From Saliniramus sp050485405 (lineage in GTDB: Bacteria; Pseudomonadota; Alphaproteobacteria; Rhizobiales; Beijerinckiaceae), in assembly GCA_050485405.1 (NCBI GenBank), contig JBJHBI010000063.1:1-23196 (forward strand): a DNA stretch of 23,196 bases. Direction: 5' to 3'. A model generated the notes under the pieces. That model searched no databases. It saw only the letters and a program-made list of their open reading frames with translations, and was not told the DNA's origin. The position numbers and the translations under genes were made by a program. This document shows, piece after piece, positions 1 to 6,655 of this stretch. Position 1 is the stretch's first letter; each line of letters opens with the position of its first letter.

Positions 1-111
1 AAGGTCGGCGAGCGCATCATCGTCATTGCCGGCGTCCCCTTCGGAACCCCCGGTGCCACCAACATGATCCGCATCGCTTACATAACGGAAGAGCACGCGG
101 CGGCAGCGTAA
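1..111 (+). CDS. pyk: Pyruvate kinase, C-terminal fragment (gene starts left of the window)
   Basis: The window opens in frame 1 with 36 codons and a TAA stop. The peptide contains GVPFGTPGATNMIRI, the conserved end of the C-terminal (allosteric) domain of bacterial pyruvate kinase, the last enzyme of glycolysis, which converts phosphoenolpyruvate and ADP to pyruvate and ATP. Only the extreme C-terminus is present, so the catalytic domain cannot be checked. The gene ends about 170 bases before the next start and no clear intrinsic terminator follows it. Identity rests on one well-conserved motif. Confidence 0.85.
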   Translation, partial: KVGERIIVIAGVPFGTPGATNMIRIAYITEEHAAAA

Positions 112-280
112 TGCGCAGTCGATTCGGCGTTTGTCATAATCTCGTGAAACCGTTATGAGATGCCGGTGTCACGCCGATGGGGCGATGCGTTTCCCGTGAC
201 GATTCGCGGGCCTGGCGGACACGTCGAATAGTGCGACCCGGGTAACGGGTTCCAAACGGGTCCGGGGAGTGGGGCCGGGT

Positions 281-1219
281 ATGACCACGTCTGTTCTCGA
301 CAAATCCGATCTCGTCGGCGCGCGCGCCGTCGCATCGTCGACATATGGCACCGTGCCGCAGATCAGCCTGCGCGAGACATGCGACGGCTACCTCGTCGCG
401 GCGCATCTCGCTGGGCTCGACCCCGCGCGGGCCTGCCTCGGACGCATCGGCGATCTCGAAGTCCGGCTCGCCACTAGCGAAGCGGAGGTGCAGCGCGCAC
501 AGGCCCTGCGCTACCGCGTCTTCTACGAAGAAATGTCGGCGCAACCCGATGCGATGGCGCGGATCACGCGGCGCGATGCGGATGCATTCGACGCCGTTTG
601 CGATCACCTTCTCGTTCTCGATCACGCGACCGCATCCGGGCCGCAGGTGGTTGGAACCTATCGGCTTCTGCGTCAGGATATGGCACGGCGCCATGGCGGG
701 TTCTACACCGCCTCGGAATACGCTATCGGCCCGCTCCTCGACGCGCATCCGGATGCGAACGTGCTCGAACTCGGGCGCTCCTGCGTTCTCGCGCCCTATC
801 GCAACAAGCGCAGCGTGGAACTGCTCTGGCACGGCATCTGGACCTATGTGCTGCGCCACCGCATCGACGTGATGCTGGGCTGTGCGAGCCTCGTGGGCAC
901 CGATCCGGACGCGCTCGCCCTGCCGCTGAGTTTCCTCGCCCACCATGCCCGTGCACCGGAGGAATGGTGTGCGCGTGCGCATGATCATCTCCACGTGCCG
1001 ATGGCGCGCATGCCGCGCGAGGCGATCGACCAGCGCGCCGCGCTCGCCGCCCTGCCGCCGCTGATCAAGGGCTATCTGCGTCTGGGAGCGGGTTTCGGCG
1101 ACGGCGCCGTGGTCGACCGGCAATTCGGCACCACGGACGTGCTCGTGGTCCTGCCCGTCTCGCGCATCAACCCGCGCTATATCGCCCATTTCGGAGCCGA
1201 TGCCGGCCGTCACGGGTGA
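281..1219 (+). CDS. olsB: L-ornithine N(alpha)-acyltransferase, OlsB family (GNAT-fold, hemolysin-like)
   Basis: A 312-residue protein of the OlsB/hemolysin-like acyltransferase family. In ornithine-lipid synthesis OlsB transfers a 3-hydroxyacyl group from acyl carrier protein to the alpha-amino group of ornithine, giving lyso-ornithine lipid, which OlsA (not in this window) acylates again. Visible family motifs are LRYRVFYEEM near residues 76-85 and VLELGRSCVLAPYRNK at 161-176, which contains the usual ExxRxCV core. No signal peptide or membrane helix is seen; the family acts at the inner face of the membrane. I chose ATG 281 because GGGGAG at 264-269 is a suitably spaced ribosome site; an in-frame GTG at 269 would overlap that site. 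The first 55 residues are less conserved than the core. Assignment to ornithine rather than another amine acceptor is by family. Confidence 0.83.
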   Translation: MTTSVLDKSDLVGARAVASSTYGTVPQISLRETCDGYLVAAHLAGLDPARACLGRIGDLEVRLATSEAEVQRAQALRYRVFYEEMSAQPDAMARITRRDADAFDAVCDHLLVLDHATASGPQVVGTYRLLRQDMARRHGGFYTASEYAIGPLLDAHPDANVLELGRSCVLAPYRNKRSVELLWHGIWTYVLRHRIDVMLGCASLVGTDPDALALPLSFLAHHARAPEEWCARAHDHLHVPMARMPREAIDQRAALAALPPLIKGYLRLGAGFGDGAVVDRQFGTTDVLVVLPVSRINPRYIAHFGADAGRHG

Positions 1220-1311
1220 GACTACGCGGCATTTCGGCAATTTTATATTGTGCATATGGATTTATGCCCGTCAGAGCGATAGGGTTCGCAACGCTCGACG
1301 GGGGTGCAAGT

Positions 1312-1737
1312 ATGTGGAACCGAGTCAAAGGTTTTATATTCATTTTATTCGGCGTGATGAATCTTTGCCTGTTTCTGGCCTTGTCATTCAAATGGTATAT
1401 GTCGGATACCATCGATACGCCGCCGATGACGCGCAGTGATTACCTCGATCTCTCACTCTCGCTGCTCGCGGTCCTGCTCACGGCGATTACCATCTTCCTC
1501 GCCATTGCCGCGTTCTTTGCCTATTATGATTTGCGGAATGCGGCAGAGCGCATGGCTGAAAAGACTACGATGTCGGTTTTTCAAAGGCTTTCGCGCGACG
1601 GCTACCTCGACCACGACGGGGAACGCATAGTCCTGCAGACGGTTGTTGCGACGGCGGTCCCGAAACCCACGCCGGATCCCCACATCATCGGCGGGCGGAA
1701 GGCCGAGAAGAGGGAAGACGAGGGAGATGGTTCATGA
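1312..1737 (+). CDS. Small two-helix membrane protein, unknown function, coupled to an ImmA/IrrE peptidase
   Basis: A 141-residue protein not recognised as a named family. Two hydrophobic segments, about residues 6-26 and 48-71, are separated by a short polar loop of about 20 residues. They are followed by a charged cytosolic-looking tail of about 70 residues that ends in a Lys/Arg/Glu-rich stretch (GGRKAEKREDEGDGS). The ATG at 1312 follows a G-rich stretch at 1300-1305 and begins directly with the first helix; an upstream in-frame ATG at 1216 would add 32 non-membrane residues and lacks a good ribosome site. Its stop overlaps the start of the metallopeptidase gene in an ATGA arrangement, implying co-translation. 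The first part of the gene is AT-richer than its neighbours (24 G+C of 60 at 1321-1380). A membrane partner or substrate for the peptidase is an inference from linkage only. Confidence 0.62.
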   Translation: MWNRVKGFIFILFGVMNLCLFLALSFKWYMSDTIDTPPMTRSDYLDLSLSLLAVLLTAITIFLAIAAFFAYYDLRNAAERMAEKTTMSVFQRLSRDGYLDHDGERIVLQTVVATAVPKPTPDPHIIGGRKAEKREDEGDGS

Positions 1738-2321
1738 TGCTCTTTCGTGAGCAACTCGCCGTAATCGAAGCCAATCAGAAGCATTGGCCCGTCCTGACGA
1801 TCCCGATCGCGCGCAAGCTTGGTCTGAGGGTGTATCGGATGTCGGGTTGGCCGCAGGACGTCTCCGGTCTCATTCGACGCGACGAGGATGACGGAGGAAA
1901 GAGCGGCTTTGCGATCTACGTCAATGCCGACCATGCGGAAACGCGCCGCCGCTTCACCATCGCCCACGAACTCGGGCACTTCGTGCTGCACAGGGAACTC
2001 ATCGGCGACGGGATCGTCGAAGATGCGCTGTTGCGGGCGCAGGGGCTCAGCAACCGTGTCGAAGCGCAGGCAAACCGCTTTGCGGCCGACCTTCTGATGC
2101 CCCGGCATCTGCTGGACGCAGCCCACCGCGAGGGGATCGTGACGATTCCGGAGCTCGCTCGCGCCTTCAAGGTTTCGAAGGATGCAATGTCGATACGCCT
2201 GCTCGGGATCTCATGGCAGCGGGCGAGCGATGCCGGATACGACGATGCAAGGCCCGTCGTCGAGACGGAGCACGTTGCCCAACACGGGCGAAGTGCCGGC
2301 GCGCCCGAGATGGGCTCCTGA
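1734..2321 (+). CDS. ImmA/IrrE family metallo-endopeptidase (M78)
   Basis: A 195-residue predicted zinc metallopeptidase of the COG2856/M78 family. The zinc motif HELGH lies at residues 78-82, and the downstream EAQANRFAADLLMP segment (110-123) supplies the probable third ligand, Glu110. These are the hallmarks of ImmA, which cleaves the ICEBs1 repressor ImmR, and IrrE/PprI, which cleaves DdrO. There is no helix-turn-helix domain within the protein and no Xre-type repressor gene beside it, so the usual substrate is missing from the neighbourhood. The start overlaps the stop of the upstream membrane-protein gene (ATGATGC), with an AGGGAGATGG ribosome site just upstream. The last 30 residues are polar and probably unstructured. 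The peptidase call is firm; the substrate is unknown. Confidence 0.85.
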   Translation: MMLFREQLAVIEANQKHWPVLTIPIARKLGLRVYRMSGWPQDVSGLIRRDEDDGGKSGFAIYVNADHAETRRRFTIAHELGHFVLHRELIGDGIVEDALLRAQGLSNRVEAQANRFAADLLMPRHLLDAAHREGIVTIPELARAFKVSKDAMSIRLLGISWQRASDAGYDDARPVVETEHVAQHGRSAGAPEMGS

Positions 2322-2396
2322 TCGCGGCGGGTATCGCACGAGCCCGGCAACAGCCCTTCATGGGACCTGCCGGTTCGATCCGTCCGGCATGCCTGG

Positions 2397-2415
2397 GGCT
2401 CGAGGTTTTCGAGCC
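2397..2415 (+). terminator. Perfect 7-bp hairpin after the ImmA/IrrE gene
   Basis: GGCTCGA, a five-base loop and TCGAGCC form a perfect stem 76 bases beyond the peptidase stop. No T-run follows, so termination is only a possibility; it could equally be a protein-binding palindrome in the 250-base spacer before the dehydrogenase gene. Confidence 0.35.
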
Positions 2416-2572
2416 GGCGTGTGCGCCCGTTTCCCGATCGTGAACACAGCCCAACGCGGTTTCCGTTCCGCGACGCCTCGCATCGGGCGGCGGGATCGGG
2501 CAGTATCGCCGCAATGCAGGATGTCGCGGGCGCTGATCTGGGGCCCGGAGAACGAACTCACGGAGGAAACCC

Positions 2573-3640
2573 ATGGCCAGGACCTATTCGATCGCAGTGA
2601 TCCCCGGTGACGGAATCGGCAAGGAAGTCGTGCCGGAGGGTGTGCGGGTTCTGGAAAAGGCGGCCAAGCGCCACGGTTTCAACGTCAAGCTCGACTGGTT
2701 CGACTTCGCATCCTGCGATTACTACGCCAAGCACGGCCAGATGATGCCCGATGACTGGAAGGCGCAGATCGGGGGGCACGACGCGATCTTCTTCGGTGCG
2801 GTGGGCTGGCCGGATACGGTGCCCGACCACGTCTCGCTCTGGGGCTCGCTCCTGAAATTCCGTCGCGAATTCGATCAATACGTCAATCTGCGCCCGGTCA
2901 AGCTGATGCCCGGCGTGCAGTCGCCGCTCGCGGGGCGCGAACCGGGCGATATCGATTTCTACGTGGTGCGCGAGAATACCGAAGGCGAATATTCCTCCGT
3001 CGGCGGGCGCATGTTCGCGGGTACCGAGCGCGAGGTGGTGATCCAGGAGACGGTGATGAGCCGCGTCGGCATCGACCGCGTACTCAAATACGCCTTCGAT
3101 CTCGCCCAGCGCCGCCCGCGCAAGCACCTGACCTCGGCGACGAAATCGAACGGCATCTCCATCACCATGCCCTATTGGGACGAGCGGGTGGAGGAGATGG
3201 CCAAGCTTTATCCCGATGTCAGCTGGGACAAGTTCCACATCGACATCCTGACCGCCCATTTCGTGCTGCATCCCGACTGGTTCGATGTGGTGGTCGCCTC
3301 CAATCTCTTCGGCGACATCCTCTCCGATCTCGGCCCCGCCTGCACCGGAACGATCGGCATCGCGCCGTCGGGCAATATCAATCCCGACAACGCCTTCCCC
3401 TCGCTGTTCGAGCCCGTCCACGGTTCGGCGCCGGATATCGCCGGCCAGGGCATCGCCAATCCGATCGGCCAGATCTGGTCCGGCGCGATGATGCTCGATC
3501 ATCTGGGCGAGCGCGAAGCTGCGGCCGAGATCGTGGCGGGTATCGAGCGGGTGCTCGCGGAAAAGACGCTGCGCACGGGGGATCTCGGCGGAAATGCCGA
3601 TACGGTCACTTGCGGAAAGGCGGTGGAAGAGGCCATCTGA
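2573..3640 (+). CDS. Tartrate dehydrogenase / D-malate dehydrogenase (decarboxylating)
   Basis: A 355-residue member of the isocitrate/isopropylmalate dehydrogenase superfamily, about the usual length of tartrate and D-malate dehydrogenases. It begins with the nucleotide-fold signature IAVIPGDGIGKEV (residues 7-19). It carries VVRENTEGEYSSVGG in the middle, the ATKSNGI active-site lysine region, NLFGDILSDL with the metal-binding aspartates, and FEPVHGSAPDIAG near the C-terminus. The family oxidises D-malate, tartrate or related 2-hydroxyacids with NAD and a divalent metal and often decarboxylates the product. The segment SLWGSLLKFRREFDQYVNLRP resembles the tartrate/D-malate group more than LeuB. 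ATG 2573 has a strong CGGAGGAAA ribosome site 5 bases upstream. It lies 51 bases before tenA on the same strand, so the two may be co-transcribed, although no common pathway is evident. Exact substrate is uncertain. Confidence 0.87.
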   Translation: MARTYSIAVIPGDGIGKEVVPEGVRVLEKAAKRHGFNVKLDWFDFASCDYYAKHGQMMPDDWKAQIGGHDAIFFGAVGWPDTVPDHVSLWGSLLKFRREFDQYVNLRPVKLMPGVQSPLAGREPGDIDFYVVRENTEGEYSSVGGRMFAGTEREVVIQETVMSRVGIDRVLKYAFDLAQRRPRKHLTSATKSNGISITMPYWDERVEEMAKLYPDVSWDKFHIDILTAHFVLHPDWFDVVVASNLFGDILSDLGPACTGTIGIAPSGNINPDNAFPSLFEPVHGSAPDIAGQGIANPIGQIWSGAMMLDHLGEREAAAEIVAGIERVLAEKTLRTGDLGGNADTVTCGKAVEEAI

Positions 3641-3691
3641 CCAATATTGCCACCATTGGTCTGGAAATCGATCCGAAGGAGCCTCTTCCCG

Positions 3692-4420
3692 ATGACGCAG
3701 CGTCCCGACATCGCCCGTTCGCCCGCAGCAACCGATCCGCTCTCCCCGATGAAGCCCGGCGCCTTCTCGACGAAGGCGTGGGCGGACAATCTCGCTCTCT
3801 ACGAGACCATCCGCACCATGCCCTTCAACGAGGAGCTCGCCGCCGGCACGCTCTCGAAGGAGCGTTTCACGCAATATATCGTGCAGGATGCGCATTATCT
3901 CATCGCATTCGGGCGCGCGCTCGCCGTAGCGGCGGCGAAGGCGCCCCATCCTGATCAGATCGTGCAATTCTCCAAGGGTGCGGAAGTCGCGGTCGTGGTC
4001 GAGCGCTCGCTGCACGGCTCGTTCTTCGACGATTTCGGCATCACGCAGGAAATGTTCGAGACGACGCCGGTCTCACCCGGTTGCAGCCATTACGTCTCCT
4101 ATCTCCTCGCCACCGCCTGGGCCGAGCCCTACGAGGTGGTGCTGGCAGCCCTCCTGCCCTGCTTCTGGATCTATGCCGAGATCGGCCGCGACATCCATGC
4201 CCGCGCGCGCGCGAACAATCCCTACCAGGCCTGGATCGACACCTATGCCGGCGAGGAGTTCCACGACGCCGTGCGCGCCATGATCGCGACCACCGATGCG
4301 GCTGCGCAAGCCGCCTCCGCGGATCATCTCGCGCGCATGCACGAGGCTTATCGCCGCGCGACGCAGCTCGAATACATGTTCTGGGATTCCGCCTACCGCC
4401 TTGAAGACTGGCCCGTCTGA
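3692..4420 (+). CDS. tenA: TenA family thiaminase II (aminopyrimidine aminohydrolase)
   Basis: A 242-residue TenA protein. TenA hydrolyses thiamin or, in salvage, aminomethyl-aminopyrimidine to hydroxymethylpyrimidine for re-use in thiamin synthesis. Aligned by motif to Bacillus subtilis TenA, the active-site residues are all present: Asp66 (in VQDAHYL; Asp44 there), Tyr134 (Tyr112), nucleophile Cys157 in LLPCFWIYAEIG (Cys135), Tyr185 (Tyr163) and Glu227 in QLEYMFW (Glu205). An active enzyme is therefore expected. ATG 3692 is chosen because GAAGGAGCC lies about 10 bases upstream; an in-frame upstream start at 3647 would add 15 residues before that site. It is cytosolic, with no signal peptide. 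No other thiamin gene is in the window and no TPP riboswitch was recognised upstream, so it probably acts in salvage with genes elsewhere. Confidence 0.88.
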   Translation: MTQRPDIARSPAATDPLSPMKPGAFSTKAWADNLALYETIRTMPFNEELAAGTLSKERFTQYIVQDAHYLIAFGRALAVAAAKAPHPDQIVQFSKGAEVAVVVERSLHGSFFDDFGITQEMFETTPVSPGCSHYVSYLLATAWAEPYEVVLAALLPCFWIYAEIGRDIHARARANNPYQAWIDTYAGEEFHDAVRAMIATTDAAAQAASADHLARMHEAYRRATQLEYMFWDSAYRLEDWPV

Positions 4421-4425
4421 ACCAC

Positions 4426-4441
4426 CTTGCATCAGTGCAAG
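4426..4441. repeat. Perfect inverted repeat after tenA (CTTGCA-TCAG-TGCAAG)
   Basis: Two six-base arms around a four-base loop begin 6 bases after the tenA stop and lie 130 bases before gshA. Without a T-run it is a poor terminator; an operator for gshA is an alternative. Nothing else in the spacer was recognised. Confidence 0.4.
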
Positions 4442-4571
4442 TCCGCCGCCTGCCCGAACGGGTTTCCGCAAACCTGCGCGATTGCGAATGCCGGGCGGGC
4501 GGCCTATCAAGCCTTCAGAGTTCGCGCCCGCTCCGGGCGATCCGTGAAAGCGCTGGAAGAAAGAGCTGCGC

Positions 4572-5942
4572 ATGGCCCGTGACGTATCCGACGCGACGCC
4601 GATCGAATCCCGCGACGAGCTCGTCGCCTGGGTGGAAGCCGGGGAGAAGCCGAAGGCGCAATGGCGCATCGGCACGGAGCACGAGAAGATCCCCTTCTAC
4701 CGCGCCGATCAGAGCCCCGTCCCCTATGCCGGTGATCGCGGCGTGCAGGCCCTGCTCGCGGGTCTGATGCGCGAGACCGGCTGGGAGCCGATCACCGATG
4801 GCGGCAATCTGATCGGGCTGTTCGAAGGCGAGGGCGGCGGCGCCATCTCGCTCGAACCGGGCGGCCAGTTCGAGCTCTCCGGTGGTCTCGTCGCTGATGT
4901 GCACGAGACCCAGGCCGAGCTCGACGCGCATCTCGAAGCGCTCCAGCGCGTCGCCGCGCCGCTCGGCATCGGCTTCCTCGATCTCGGCATGAGCCCGCTC
5001 TGGACCCGCGCCGATACCCCGGTCATGCCGAAGAGCCGCTACAAGATCATGATGGGCTACATGCCCAAGGTCGGTAATCTCGGCCTCGACATGATGCTGC
5101 GCACCTCCACCGTGCAGGTCAATCTCGACTATGCGAGCGAGGCGGACATGGTGAAGAAGCTGCGCGTCTCGCTCGCGCTCCAGCCGATCTGCACCGCGCT
5201 TTTCGCCAATTCGCCCTTCACCGAGGGCCGCCCCAACGGCTTCCTCTCGATGCGCTCGCAGATCTGGACCGATACCGATCCCGACCGCACCGGCATGATG
5301 CCCTGCGCCTTCGAGGACGGGTTCGGCTACGAGCGCTACGTCGATTGGGTGATGGACGTGCCGATGTATTTCGTCATGCGCGACGGCACCTATCACGACG
5401 TCGCCGGCGAGAGCTTCCACGAGCTGATGCAGGGCAAACTGCCGCAGCTGCCGGGCGTGCGCGCGAGCCGCTCCGACTGGGCGAACCACGTCTCGACGGT
5501 ATTTCCCGAAGTGCGCCTCAAGCGTTTCCTCGAAATGCGCGGCGCCGATGCGGGACCGCGCACGCATCTCACCGCCATGCCCGCCTTTTGGGCCGGGCTG
5601 CTCTATGATCAGACCGCGCTCGACGCGGCCTGGGATCTCGTCGCGGGCTGGAGCGCCGAGGAGCGTCAGGCCCTGCGCGACGCCGTCCCGCGTGAAGGGC
5701 TCGCCGCGCGCATCGGTGGCCGCAGCGTCCACGAGATCGCCCGCGAGACCCTGCGCATCGCCCGCGAGGGGCTGAAGGCGCGCGGCGTCATTGACAGACT
5801 GGGACGCGACGAGACGCGCTTCCTCGACCCGCTCGAGCAGATCGTCGCGACGGGGACGAACCGGGCACAAGCTCTGCTGGCACTGTATCACGGGCGCTGG
5901 GAAGGCTCGGTGCTTCCGGCTTTCGAGGAATGCGCGTTCTGA
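4572..5942 (+). CDS. gshA: Glutamate-cysteine ligase, plant/alphaproteobacterial type (GCS2)
   Basis: A 456-residue enzyme that joins glutamate and cysteine in an ATP-dependent reaction, the first and committed step of glutathione synthesis. The length and motifs fit the plant-type GCS2 family found in alphaproteobacteria: GTEHEKIPF near residues 34-42, ITDGGNLIGLFEGEGG and ISLEPGGQFELSGG around 75-105, MMGYMPKVGNLGLDMMLRTSTVQVNLD around 155-181, and ANSPFTEGRPNGFLSMRSQIW around 212-232. The start ATG 4572 follows a GAAGAAAGAG purine stretch. It is cytosolic. The last 155 bases are overlapped on the opposite strand by the DUF6894 reading frame. Glutathione synthetase (gshB) is not in the window. 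The call is firm; regulation by redox is not visible from the sequence. Confidence 0.92.
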   Translation: MARDVSDATPIESRDELVAWVEAGEKPKAQWRIGTEHEKIPFYRADQSPVPYAGDRGVQALLAGLMRETGWEPITDGGNLIGLFEGEGGGAISLEPGGQFELSGGLVADVHETQAELDAHLEALQRVAAPLGIGFLDLGMSPLWTRADTPVMPKSRYKIMMGYMPKVGNLGLDMMLRTSTVQVNLDYASEADMVKKLRVSLALQPICTALFANSPFTEGRPNGFLSMRSQIWTDTDPDRTGMMPCAFEDGFGYERYVDWVMDVPMYFVMRDGTYHDVAGESFHELMQGKLPQLPGVRASRSDWANHVSTVFPEVRLKRFLEMRGADAGPRTHLTAMPAFWAGLLYDQTALDAAWDLVAGWSAEERQALRDAVPREGLAARIGGRSVHEIARETLRIAREGLKARGVIDRLGRDETRFLDPLEQIVATGTNRAQALLALYHGRWEGSVLPAFEECAF

Positions 5943-6183
5943 ACGGGACGATCCGCGCTTCGCTGAAGGGCACGCGCTCGATCTCGCCGGCCTCGTCGCA
6001 GATATGGACGCACCAATCGTCCCAGTTTTCTTGCCAATGCTCCTTCCACGGAGCCGCCGCCATGATGCGGCGGGCGCGCTTGAGCGCCTCTCGACGGGCA
6101 TCGCCGATGCGGCGGGCCCGATACGGTGTGCGATCGACGATCAGATCGACGCCGTTGGAGCAGTGCAGGTAATGGACGCTCAC
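5788..6183 (-). CDS. DUF6894 family small protein with a C-terminal tail antisense to gshA
   Basis: A 131-residue frame whose first 80 residues have the look of DUF6894 proteins, common in Methylobacteriaceae and Bradyrhizobiaceae: an N-terminal strand, a DARREALKRARRIM helix (29-42), a Trp-rich stretch, and the VHICDEAGEIERVPF end. Function is unknown. The GTG start at 6183 is decided by an exceptional ribosome site, GGAGGTGATCC, complementary over 11 bases to the 16S 3' end. Residues from about 81 to 131 are encoded entirely antisense to the end of gshA. They are Pro/Ser/Arg-rich with no family character, so the ancestral stop was probably lost near the gshA stop and the frame now reads through. 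The core is probably a real gene; the tail may be non-functional. Confidence 0.7.
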   Translation of the reverse strand: MSVHYLHCSNGVDLIVDRTPYRARRIGDARREALKRARRIMAAAPWKEHWQENWDDWCVHICDEAGEIERVPFSEARIVPFRTRIPRKPEAPSLPSARDTVPAELVPGSSPSRRSARAGRGSASRRVPVCQ

Positions 6184-6195
6184 GGATCACCTCCG
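6184..6195 (-). promoter_or_regulatory. Near-perfect extended Shine-Dalgarno site
   Basis: On the minus strand CGGAGGTGATCC directly precedes the GTG codon at 6183. It pairs over 11 consecutive bases (GGAGGTGATCC) with the 3' end of 16S rRNA, much longer than the 4-6 bases usual in this window, and supports translation of the DUF6894 gene from a non-ATG codon. Confidence 0.75.
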
Positions 6196-6344
6196 TAACT
6201 CGACGCCCCCGAAACGCCAGTCTCGATCAGGCGCGGCTGTCGTTTGGCCCCCCAGTAGCGCCGCGCTTCCATGACGATTGGATGAACGCGGCTGCGAAGC
6301 GACGAAAAACATGTGTCTTTTCCGTCCCTTCCCCGATATCCACG

Positions 6345-6353
6345 TTATCCACA
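6345..6353 (+). promoter_or_regulatory. Consensus DnaA-box nonamer TTATCCACA
   Basis: A perfect match to the DnaA R-box, preceded by a related GATATCCAC at 6335-6343. It lies about 100 bases from an AT-rich stretch. Only one perfect box was found, and none of the usual oriC neighbours is present, so this may be chance or a DnaA-regulated promoter element. Confidence 0.35.
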
Positions 6354-6554
6354 GGCAATGTGTGGGGGATCGCACCGCTCGCGACACACCCCGCAGCCCG
6401 CCGCGATACCCGCAACAGCGCCCGTGAACCCCTCGTATAACCATCCGAATCGGAAAATATTACACCGCCGACTAAAGAAGATCACCGCATAAACAAAGTA
6501 TTATATCTGCATGACTGCTGCGCGCTATAGCATAGCTTCAGCAAATTCCTGCGG

Positions 6555-6580
6555 GGAAACGAAATTCTTGCTCCGGCGTT
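6555..6580 (+). promoter_or_regulatory. Possible EcfG (general stress) promoter: GGAAAC-N16-CGTT
   Basis: GGAAAC at 6555-6560 and CGTT at 6577-6580 are spaced by 16 bases, close to the alphaproteobacterial general-stress sigma consensus GGAAC-N16/17-CGTT. Read strictly as five bases, the -35 element is GAAAC, one mismatch. It lies 75 bases upstream of the GT20 gene; trehalose genes are frequent members of this regulon in alphaproteobacteria. Motif-only evidence. Confidence 0.35.
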
Positions 6581-6655
6581 CAAACTGCGGGATAAATCCT
6601 TACGCGATCCTGCCTGCGCGATGCGGCGGATGGCACAGATGCGGGAGTTCGGGTT

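Larger units (their letters stand above)
6196..6655. other. AT-richer intergenic spacer between DUF6894 and the GT20 gene
   Basis: About 460 bases without a convincing gene, upstream of two divergent genes. Composition falls here (25 G+C of 60 at 6481-6540). It contains one consensus DnaA-type nonamer and a possible stress-sigma promoter, listed separately. Short open frames on both strands have no ribosome sites or family character. Confidence 0.6.

Noticed and set aside
1216..1311. Upstream start for the two-helix membrane protein
   Set aside because: It would add 32 residues without conserved or membrane character and has no ribosome site; ATG 1312 starts directly before the first helix.
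2366..2400. tRNA-like T-arm (GGTTCGATCC) in the spacer before the dehydrogenase gene
   Set aside because: The flanking five-base stems do not pair and no acceptor, D or anticodon arm could be built around it.
6187..6444. Minus-strand frame of 85 codons ending at the DUF6894 ribosome site
   Set aside because: No ribosome site, no family character, and a Cys/Arg/Trp-rich composition typical of a chance frame.
6196..6655. Replication origin (oriC)
   Set aside because: Only one perfect DnaA box, no cluster, and none of the genes commonly next to alphaproteobacterial origins.
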